Below are positions 7,194-12,977 of a stretch of DNA of 12,977 nucleotides, one piece after another (the stretch's first letter is position 1; each line of letters opens with the position of its first letter). The stretch is taken from contig CAYQCE010000071.1 in assembly GCA_964415885.1 (NCBI GenBank), positions 1 through 12,977 of the forward strand, read 5' to 3'. This DNA is from CAYQCE01 sp964415885. GTDB lineage: Bacteria > Zixibacteria > MSB-5A5 > JAABVY01 > JAHJOQ01. The notes beneath the pieces are model-generated. The model saw only the letters and a list, made by a program, of their open reading frames with translations. It was not told the origin of the DNA and did no database searches. A program made the position numbers and the translations under genes.

Positions 7194-7685
7194 TCAGCGG
7201 ATTCGCAACAGCTTACCCGAAAATGACTTGAGGTCATCTTTGTCGCCGCCGGAGACGACCACGGTCAAAGTATCTCCTGCGACCGTGTAGACGATTTCAT
7301 TCGGGAAGTCATGATCCGGATTCACGAAGCGAGCGTATTGAACCGATGGATCGAAATCTGTCAGCGTGAATTCGACGCTTCGTCTGCCGTTCGGATATGG
7401 CACGACGATGACTGTCGAGTCGCGATCCTCGAACTTCTCGAACTCGATGAATGTGCCGTTATCATGGAACTCCTTGCTGATTCCGAGAATGAACCCGCCC
7501 TCGGGTGTCGAGTAGAAAGTCTCGAATGGATTGCCTGCAAGCTCGCCCTTCCAGTGACCCGCGAGCCATGCGAGTGAGTCGATCAAGCGCTCTTCTTCGG
7601 TCGGAGGTTCTGCGGTTGCAACGTTGACGAAGGCTGCGGCAACAGCTGCTGCTGCCATCAGCAGAACAGTTAATAGACTGTGCAT
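7194..7685 (-). CDS. Secreted DUF6265-like protein
   Basis: The 163-residue protein has a clear signal peptide (about 1-25, Ala-rich, cleavage likely after ATA before EPPTEEE), so it is predicted to be periplasmic or secreted. The remainder matches the DUF6265 pattern: LAWLAGHWKGE at 38-48, an EGGFILGISKEF segment near 62-73, EFTLTDF near 105-111 and NPDHDFPNEIVYTV at 122-135. The family has no established activity; the repeated short strands suggest a small beta-barrel or lipocalin-like fold, which is inference. ATG 7685 has GGAG 8 nt upstream. It sits between the hybrid kinase and the exporter operon on the same strand, but has its own promoter candidate upstream, so it may be an independent unit. 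I saw no strong terminator directly after its TGA. Confidence 0.85.
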   Translation of the reverse strand: MHSLLTVLLMAAAAVAAAFVNVATAEPPTEEERLIDSLAWLAGHWKGELAGNPFETFYSTPEGGFILGISKEFHDNGTFIEFEKFEDRDSTVIVVPYPNGRRSVEFTLTDFDPSVQYARFVNPDHDFPNEIVYTVAGDTLTVVVSGGDKDDLKSFSGKLLRIR

Positions 7686-7720
7686 GAGTTATCTCCAGCT
7701 AATCGGTATCGTGAAGATGT

Positions 7721-7750
7721 AAGATATTCTGATGTGCGAAGGTAAGTCAA
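7721..7750 (-). promoter_or_regulatory. Candidate sigma-70 promoter of the DUF6265-like gene
   Basis: On the minus strand TTGACT (7750-7745, 5 of 6) and TATCTT (7726-7721, 4 of 6) are separated by 18 bp, ending about 35 nt before ATG 7685. It lies in the 90-bp gap after the hybrid kinase gene. Confidence 0.4.
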
Positions 7751-7775
7751 CAGCTAATAGATGTGGAGGCGGAGG

Positions 7776-10700
7776 CTATGACAGGGATTCTTCTCGCTGG
7801 GGATCAGGAGTGCAGGAGAGTTCATGCTTAACCGCTCGCGTAAGGGAATTCAGTGTAACCGGCTTTCGAATGAACTGCCCGGCGCCGAGCTCATTTGCAC
7901 GTTCGACTCTGTCTGTGAGTGCGTAGCCGGAGATTATGATTGCCTTCTGTCCTGGATTGATCTTGAGGAGTTCCTCGTAGGTATCCACGCCATCCATACC
8001 GCCCGGCATTACGACATCGAGAAGTACGATATCGAATCGTGTCTCTCTCGCCACACCCAGCGCTTCCTCGCCGCTGGCGACCGTTGTGACCTCATACCCG
8101 ACTCTCGAAAGCAGGTTCTTAATCACATTTCGCTGCACTGGATCATCATCGACAACCAGAATTTTCTCATTTGCGCGGTTGCTCGAGTCAAGGCTCCGTT
8201 GATCTGCGCCCTTCCTGAGTGTGGGGAAGTAGATGATGAACGTGGTACCGCCGTCTTTGGATGTGCGGCAATCGATGTATGCATCGTGATCCTCGACTAC
8301 TGCGCTGACAATGCTCAAACCGAGCCCGGCTCCGCGTTTCGTCCCGGCAGGCTTGGTGGAGAAGAAAGGTTCAAAGATGTGCGGAAATGTCTCGACATCG
8401 ATTCCATGCCCGTCATCCGATATCGTGAGTTTGATATACTCACCTTTCGGGATAGTGCCGAGTTTACCCCTGTAACCGTTCACGTACGTGCTACTCGTCG
8501 AGACCGAAAGAGTGCCTCGGCCTTCGGTGGCCTCTATCGCGTTGATAATGAGATTGCCGATGCCTCTGTAAAGTTGTGAATGACCGCCGTTCATTCGCGC
8601 CAGCGAAGATGACAGGTTCTTTTGTACCGTCAACTCGTCGTAGTTCAGTATTACGTCATTAATCGCCCGCTCTACCACAGTGTTTAGGTCAACCGGTTCG
8701 AGATTGTAATGCCCGCGCCTGCCGAGCGTAAGAAGCTGCTGATTGATTTCGGAGATCTGGGAAGCTGCTTTCTCGATGTCATCGAGAAGCGGAAATGCAT
8801 TGTGATCTTTCGGCAGTTCATCCCGTATCAGTTCCGGATACGCCATCAGTGGACCCAGCAGGTTGTTGAAATCGTGGGCGACCTGTCCGACGATCAGCCC
8901 CACAGTCTCGAGTTTGCCGGCTCTATCGGCAACGTCCTGAAGTCGACGTGTCTCGGTGACATCAACAATTGCGCCGAAGGCACCTATGTAGTCTCCATTG
9001 GCATCGAGTCGCGGAGATATCGAACATTGCACTGTCTTGCGTTTCTTTTTCATGCTGACAATATCTATCTCATAGCGTGAGTGATCGCCCTTCATGCGTC
9101 TCCTGGTCTCTCGGAGTATCTTCTCGCGCTGATCCTCCGGGATGAAATCGAGCAGATTCTCGCCTATCACGTCCTCCGGCGAATGAGCATCCAGAATCAT
9201 GGAGAATGCGGGATTGCAGTAGATTATCCGCTCTTCCACATCGACTATACCGATGCCTTCGATAACCGATTTGAGGATTTCCTGATATCGTCTGTCGGAG
9301 TCAGCGACTTTGTTGATCGCTTTCTTCCACTCCGTCAGGTCGAGTATCGTGCCTACGATGCCGCGTTTTGAGCCGTCGGATCCGGCAACAACCGCTTTGT
9401 TGAACTCCACGGTCTTGATGCTGCCGTCGGAACCACTGACATTGGATTCGTAGATCTGCTTTCCGCCGGATTCGAAGAGCTCCATATCGTGATCATGGTA
9501 GACCTGGGCAAGGTCCGCAGGAGCGATATCGAAGACTGTGCTTCCGAGTATTTCACTGCGCTCGAGGCCAAGGAATTCGGCGAAGGCGTCATTGCAGAAT
9601 CGATAGACCATCTTAGAATCTTTGAAGAAGACCGGATGCGGGATTGCGTCGAAGAGGTCCTGGAGGAACTCCAGTTGCATATTCGACGCGTCTTCAACCA
9701 TTTTCTCGAGCGTGACGTCCCGGATTATCGCAGCGCCGCCGATGACATTGCCGTCAGAGTCCATCACGGGTGATACAGTCACGGATACCTCTATTATGCG
9801 GCCATCCCTGGTCATCCGCTGGGTCTGGAAATGATCGACAGATTCTCCCCGTTTGATTCGAGAGAGTATCATCGGCATGTCTGACGATTTCTCCGGCGGC
9901 ATGAGAATCGAAACCGGCTTGCCTATCACCTCTGCCGCCTCGTAGCCGAAGATTTTCTTCGCTCCTTTGTTCCAGCTCAGAATAGTCCCGTCGAGCTTCT
10001 TGGCGATTATGGCGTCATCGGATGACTCAACGATAGCCGCGAGCCTGTGCGTCGGCGCATCCACATGCCCCGCTTTGCCTCTTCGCCGAGCAATGCCGAT
10101 CATCGCCTTCGGGTTGCCGTCGGAATCGACGGCCATCGTAAGTGTCAATCTGATGAGAACCTTGGTGCCGTCTTTACGCATTGCCGTCGTATCGATGTCG
10201 ACATCCATCTCTCGCCGGATAACATCGACACACTCGATCTGCGACAGGTCCTGGCATTCCGGCGGATATATGGTTGAAATGTGTTTTCCGAGTATCTCGG
10301 ACTTGGCGTAACCGAATAGCTGTTCCGCAGCTCTGTTGAATGATGAGATATTCCCGTTCGGGTCGACAACGACCACGGCATCCTGGATATACTCCTTGAT
10401 CACCGAACAGTCGTGACACGTGGAGCTGATACTCGAAGATTCATCGGGAGTGCTCGATAGCTTCGCAAGAGCGCGCTTCAGCACTTCCCTGGTTCTAAAG
10501 CGCTCTCCCAGAACGGCGATCTCTGAGATACCGTGGTTTCTCGCGCGTTCGAAAGCGGGATCAGTATAGTCGTACAGAACACCGATCACCACGGATTCCG
10601 GAGATGCCTCTCTGATTCTCTCGATGAAGCTGAAGTTCGAGTCGGTTTGGACATCGACTACGAAGATGCCCGGAGTTTCCGAGGCAGAGGACAGGTATTT

Positions 10701-10844
10701 CGAGTTTTCGCCGAACTCCTCGAGGCGGATCGTATCAAGTTTGTCTTCAAAGACTTCGAGTACTGTTCGGAATTCGTTTATTACGGAGTCTGATCCTGAG
10801 TACAGGAATATCTTCGGTGTTCGATAACTTCTTGACGCATGCAT
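7776..10844 (-). CDS. Hybrid sensor histidine kinase: degenerate receiver, four PAS domains, HisKA, HATPase and receiver
   Basis: This 1022-residue protein is a multi-input phosphorelay kinase with no predicted membrane segment. Order: a receiver-like domain (about 9-128); PAS1 about 145-252; PAS2 about 266-380; PAS3 about 388-508; PAS4 about 512-633; HisKA about 636-710 with phospho-acceptor H657 in VAHDFNN; HATPase about 755-876 with N-box N764/N768, DDGHGI 810-815, FEPFF 824-828 and GAGLGLS 838-844; and a C-terminal receiver about 893-1010 with D899/D900, phospho-acceptor D943, S972 and K994. The N-terminal receiver keeps an Asp (D64) but has Ser-Gly in place of the acidic pair and lacks the conserved Lys. 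The ATG at 10844 has a good SD (GAGGTG, 7-nt spacing). No DNA-binding output domain and no adjacent response regulator are visible, so the phosphoryl group must pass to a partner elsewhere. The signal is unknown; no heme or flavin motif was identified in the PAS domains. Confidence 0.95.
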   Translation of the reverse strand: MHASRSYRTPKIFLYSGSDSVINEFRTVLEVFEDKLDTIRLEEFGENSKYLSSASETPGIFVVDVQTDSNFSFIERIREASPESVVIGVLYDYTDPAFERARNHGISEIAVLGERFRTREVLKRALAKLSSTPDESSSISSTCHDCSVIKEYIQDAVVVVDPNGNISSFNRAAEQLFGYAKSEILGKHISTIYPPECQDLSQIECVDVIRREMDVDIDTTAMRKDGTKVLIRLTLTMAVDSDGNPKAMIGIARRRGKAGHVDAPTHRLAAIVESSDDAIIAKKLDGTILSWNKGAKKIFGYEAAEVIGKPVSILMPPEKSSDMPMILSRIKRGESVDHFQTQRMTRDGRIIEVSVTVSPVMDSDGNVIGGAAIIRDVTLEKMVEDASNMQLEFLQDLFDAIPHPVFFKDSKMVYRFCNDAFAEFLGLERSEILGSTVFDIAPADLAQVYHDHDMELFESGGKQIYESNVSGSDGSIKTVEFNKAVVAGSDGSKRGIVGTILDLTEWKKAINKVADSDRRYQEILKSVIEGIGIVDVEERIIYCNPAFSMILDAHSPEDVIGENLLDFIPEDQREKILRETRRRMKGDHSRYEIDIVSMKKKRKTVQCSISPRLDANGDYIGAFGAIVDVTETRRLQDVADRAGKLETVGLIVGQVAHDFNNLLGPLMAYPELIRDELPKDHNAFPLLDDIEKAASQISEINQQLLTLGRRGHYNLEPVDLNTVVERAINDVILNYDELTVQKNLSSSLARMNGGHSQLYRGIGNLIINAIEATEGRGTLSVSTSSTYVNGYRGKLGTIPKGEYIKLTISDDGHGIDVETFPHIFEPFFSTKPAGTKRGAGLGLSIVSAVVEDHDAYIDCRTSKDGGTTFIIYFPTLRKGADQRSLDSSNRANEKILVVDDDPVQRNVIKNLLSRVGYEVTTVASGEEALGVARETRFDIVLLDVVMPGGMDGVDTYEELLKINPGQKAIIISGYALTDRVERANELGAGQFIRKPVTLNSLTRAVKHELSCTPDPQREESLS

Positions 10845-11375
10845 TGATTGGCACCTCTTCTATAATTCTATCGGGATATTGCTGAATTATTGAACTGCCA
10901 GTTTCGACTTTTTCGCCTTGTCGTTTCAAGTCGAGACTCGGTCCGGAGCAATCTCTCTAAGCTTCAAATACCCATAGACGAGCCTTCAACAGCGATTTTC
11001 GCTATCACTTCCGACTGATGTCCGCTTGCGTTTTTTGGGACGATCGAAGTGTCGTAAGATGAGTCATCTCAGCTTTCACAGTTATCCGCAAGTTGTGGAA
11101 GGTGACCGTATCTCACATTCGGCTCAGGGCCCGCCGAACCCACATGACCTGCGGGGCTTTCTCCGGAAGAGTGCTAGTTTTCATGAGGTCTCCGGAGAGC
11201 GGATAAGCGCAGTCGAAGAGCGTACCGGACAGCTTGCGTTCCGTTTTGGTGAGCCGTGTTCTATAATTTCGAAAAACGCTGCTCAAGCGCTGCACACTTT
11301 CTGCCGACATACCTAATGTTAGAAACGGCAATGGTTTAACCCGGAGTTCTCACGGACGTAGACATCAACTTTTTG

Positions 11376-11405
11376 TTGACAATTATTTTGATAATTTCGT
11401 AAAGT
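11376..11405 (+). promoter_or_regulatory. Candidate sigma-70 promoter of the TonB-dependent receptor
   Basis: A perfect TTGACA (11376-11381) is followed after 18 bp by TAAAGT (11400-11405, 4 of 6 to TATAAT) in very AT-rich DNA. Transcription would begin near 11412, leaving a leader of about 230 nt before the receptor. It is the best promoter match in the region. Confidence 0.5.
11377..11396. promoter_or_regulatory. Palindromic operator candidate with partial Fur-box similarity
   Basis: AATTAT-TTTG-ATAATT (11381-11396) is a perfect 6-bp inverted repeat placed between the -35 and -10 elements. TGACAAT-T-ATTTTGA (11377-11391) matches 11 of 14 positions of the 7-1-7 Fur pattern TGATAAT-N-ATTATCA. 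A repressor bound here would block the promoter. Iron control of a TonB-dependent receptor is common in known bacteria, so Fur is a sensible guess, but AT-rich DNA makes chance matches likely. Confidence 0.3.
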
Positions 11406-11460
11406 CACTTTGGTATGAAGGCTTTGGGATAAGCTGACTTTTGGGCTGTGGAGTAGCTTG

Positions 11461-11541
11461 ATGTTTGTTCGGATTATCTTCTTTTTGAGTATTCCGCTAT
11501 CCTCACAGTTCAGCTGTAACAACTTGGTAGAAACATATTAG
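11461..11541 (+). CDS. Possible 26-residue small membrane or leader peptide
   Basis: ATG 11461 has a well placed SD (GTGGAG, 7-nt spacing). The frame runs 26 codons to TAG at 11539-11541. The product starts MFVRIIFFLSIPLSS and continues QFSCNNLVETY: one Arg near the start, a hydrophobic core, then a polar tail with a single Cys, so it resembles a signal peptide or a tiny membrane protein. It lies in the leader between the promoter candidate and the receptor gene. It could be an independent microprotein, a leader peptide that affects receptor expression, or chance. No homolog is recognised. Confidence 0.3.
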   Translation: MFVRIIFFLSIPLSSQFSCNNLVETY

Positions 11542-11576
11542 TAGAGCGATGAGATGAGATGCTTTTGATGCTTCAC

Positions 11577-11587
11577 AAGGAGGTGAT
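11577..11587 (+). promoter_or_regulatory. Extended Shine-Dalgarno sequence ahead of the receptor frame
   Basis: AAGGAGGTGAT is complementary over 11 nt to the usual 3' end of 16S rRNA (ATCACCTCCTT). The next ATG (11586) overlaps it, leaving only 2 nt after AGGAGG, which is too close for normal initiation. ATG 11586 is in frame with the receptor, so it would give a 19-residue N-terminal extension rather than a separate leader peptide. Confidence 0.5.
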
Positions 11588-11642
11588 GCAGCACAGAAGA
11601 CTGTTACGGTTTTTCATTAAGGTAAACTCTATGCAAGGAGGG

Positions 11643-12977
11643 ATGAACTTGCGAGGCAAGAAACTTATTATCATCTCGGTGCTTTCCCTTCTGTTGATTT
11701 CAGCACTTTCCATTTCGGTATTTGCTGGAACCACTGGAAAGATCTCCGGGGTGGTCACGGACAAGGCCACTGGTGAGCCGCTGCCCGGAGTGGCGGTTTC
11801 CGTCGTCGGAACGACCCGAGGGGCCCTTACCAACGCAAATGGTGAGTACAACATCCTCAACGTTCCGGTTGGGGAGTATACACTGAAGGCTCAACTGGTT
11901 GGTTATGCATCGATCGAGGCGACCGATCTCAAAGTATCGGCTGACCTTACATCGAATTTCGATTTTGAGCTCACATCTCTGGCTATCGAGACAGGTGAGG
12001 TCGTTCGGGTTAGCGCCGAGAGGCCACTGATCCTGCAGGATCAGACTGCATCTCTTAATGTTATCGAGAGGGAAGAGATTCAGAATATGCCTACGCGTGG
12101 TTATCAGGATGTCGTCGGGCTTTCGTCCGGCGTTGTCGCATTCCAGGATAACGCAGGCATCCGCCAGAGAGGCGGCACCGAGGCGACAAACGAGCCGACC
12201 ATGAACATTCGTGGCGGCAGATCTTCCGACGTCGCCTACTATGTCGATGGATTCTCACAGCAGGATCCGCTCACCGGACTCTCGACGACCGCTATCAACA
12301 ACAACGCGATCGAAGAGATCCAGGTCACGACCGGTGGATTCAACGCCGAGTACGGCAAGGTATCCTCCGGTGTTATCAATGTTACCACGAGAGAGGGCTC
12401 CAAGGAGTACGCAGGCAATATCGAAGCTGTCACCGATAACTTCCACGGTGAGAGTTATGATCGCAATGTCTACGCTCTCGATTTCTCGGGCCCGCTGCTT
12501 CCCGATATAGAGAATGTCTCATTCTATCTCTCGGGCGAGCGTCGCTGGCAGGCCGATAGAAGCCCGACCAGCGGGGCCGACGGCATACTGCCGAGCAATT
12601 ATCGTGATGGTTGGACCTGGCAGGGCAAGCTCCGCTGGAATTTCCATCCGAATGCTCACTTCCGGGTCGGTGTTCTCGGGTCGCAGGACAAGTGGCAGTC
12701 GTACGTTCACTCGTATTTCTTCGTACCGCATCGTATGCCGCGTTACGAGGACCACAACAACTCCGTGTATGTCAAGTTGAACCACACTCTCAGCGAGAAG
12801 ATGTTCCACACTCTGTCGGTAAACTACTTCATGACAGAGAGATATCGCGGCGATGGTGTGCATTTCAAAAACCTCCTCGAGTACGGCCGCCCGCAGGGCG
12901 TGCTCCGTTTCGAGGAGACAACGCTGTTCCGTCCGTGGGATAATCCGGACACCGAGGTTAATGATGAATACATGTAT
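11643..12977 (+). CDS. TonB-dependent receptor with N-terminal carboxypeptidase-regulatory-like domain (3' end outside window)
   Basis: 445 codons are present and the frame is open to the right edge, so most of the beta-barrel is missing. Order: a signal peptide (about 1-29, RGKK followed by a hydrophobic core ending SVFA), a CarboxypepD-reg-like beta-sandwich (about 32-118, GKISGVVTDKATGEPLPGV), then the plug domain (about 130-265) with the hallmark IRGGRSSDVAYYVDG and a VSSGVINVTTREG end, then early barrel strands. It would take up a substrate across the outer membrane using TonB energy; the substrate is unknown and no SusD-like partner is visible. Start choice is uncertain. ATG 11643 directly abuts its SD AAGGAGGG; the in-frame TTG at 11649 has ideal 7-nt spacing and also gives a good signal peptide; ATG 11631 and ATG 11586 are further in-frame options. 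The gene is preceded by a promoter and palindrome suggesting regulated expression. Confidence 0.93.
   Translation, partial: MNLRGKKLIIISVLSLLLISALSISVFAGTTGKISGVVTDKATGEPLPGVAVSVVGTTRGALTNANGEYNILNVPVGEYTLKAQLVGYASIEATDLKVSADLTSNFDFELTSLAIETGEVVRVSAERPLILQDQTASLNVIEREEIQNMPTRGYQDVVGLSSGVVAFQDNAGIRQRGGTEATNEPTMNIRGGRSSDVAYYVDGFSQQDPLTGLSTTAINNNAIEEIQVTTGGFNAEYGKVSSGVINVTTREGSKEYAGNIEAVTDNFHGESYDRNVYALDFSGPLLPDIENVSFYLSGERRWQADRSPTSGADGILPSNYRDGWTWQGKLRWNFHPNAHFRVGVLGSQDKWQSYVHSYFFVPHRMPRYEDHNNSVYVKLNHTLSEKMFHTLSVNYFMTERYRGDGVHFKNLLEYGRPQGVLRFEETTLFRPWDNPDTEVNDEYMY

Larger units (their letters stand above)
10845..11642. other. Gene-poor divergent intergenic region
   Basis: This stretch of about 800 bp separates the minus-strand kinase from the plus-strand receptor. 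The left part (10930-11330) holds no gene I can defend: a 96-codon plus-strand frame from TTG 11026 and a 72-codon minus-strand frame overlap each other, and neither has an SD or protein-like character. Small inverted repeats are AGCGA-TTT-TCGCT (10991-11003) and an 8-bp pair TCTCCGGA (11160-11167) with TCCGGAGA (11191-11198), neither followed by a T-run. The right part (11376 onward) holds the promoter, palindrome, small ORF and SD sites listed separately. Confidence 0.6.

Noticed and set aside
7164..7196. Possible terminator directly after the DUF6265-like gene
   Set aside because: A/T runs are present, but only a 5-bp mismatched stem can be drawn, and the following tract on the minus strand is A, not T.
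11262..11267. TATAAT box in the intergenic region as a second receptor promoter
   Set aside because: No TTGACA-like element lies 16-18 bp upstream; the TTGACA site at 11376 is nearer and stronger.
11026..11316. 96-codon plus-strand ORF in the intergenic region
   Set aside because: It starts at TTG without an SD, is rich in His and Ser, has no recognisable motif, and a comparable ORF lies opposite on the minus strand (11113-11331). The coding signal is too weak.
11577..11593. Resemblance to the reverse complement of the 16S rRNA 3' end, suggesting an rRNA fragment
   Set aside because: The match is limited to the SD core and a few bases; no further rRNA sequence is present, so it is an extended SD.

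Overview
The window reads as chromosomal DNA of a Gram-negative bacterium of intermediate GC. Evidence is a TonB-dependent outer-membrane receptor with an N-terminal carboxypeptidase-regulatory-like domain, periplasmic signal peptides, and Shine-Dalgarno sites matching the usual anti-SD. The receptor type and the PAS-rich hybrid kinase suggest the FCB (Bacteroidetes/Chlorobi-Fibrobacteres) side of the tree or a related candidate phylum such as Zixibacteria. This is an inference from protein style, not a proven assignment. No transposase, tRNA, rRNA, CRISPR array or phage gene was seen.

Layout. Positions 230-2737 (+) encode a chemoreceptor with two zinc-binding CZB-like modules, one predicted outside the inner membrane and one at the cytoplasmic C-terminus; a strong terminator follows. 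Converging on it from the right is a minus-strand operon (6849 down to 2843): two overlapping ABC half-exporters with complementary NBD defects, so an obligate heterodimer of the TM287/288-BmrCD type, then a small uncharacterised gene whose 5' end is hard to place. The exporter operon is preceded by a roughly 280-nt leader (6850-7135) holding a promoter, short reading frames, a Rho-independent terminator and an exact 8-nt alternative partner for the terminator arm. This is the architecture of a transcription attenuator and the most interesting element here.

Upstream on the minus strand lie a secreted DUF6265-like protein (7685-7194) with its own promoter candidate, and a 1022-residue hybrid histidine kinase (10844-7776) with a degenerate receiver, four PAS domains, a kinase core and a C-terminal receiver. 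No separate response regulator or output gene is visible beside it.

A gene-poor stretch of about 800 bp (10845-11642) separates the kinase from a divergent TonB-dependent receptor that runs off the right edge. It holds a TTGACA-type promoter overlapped by an AT-rich palindrome with partial Fur-box similarity, a 26-codon signal-peptide-like small ORF with a good ribosome site, and two strong SD sequences placed unusually close to ATGs.

Together the genes concern the cell envelope and environmental sensing: chemotaxis signalling, small-molecule export, a multi-input phosphorelay and outer-membrane uptake. Apart from the exporter operon they appear to be separate transcription units.
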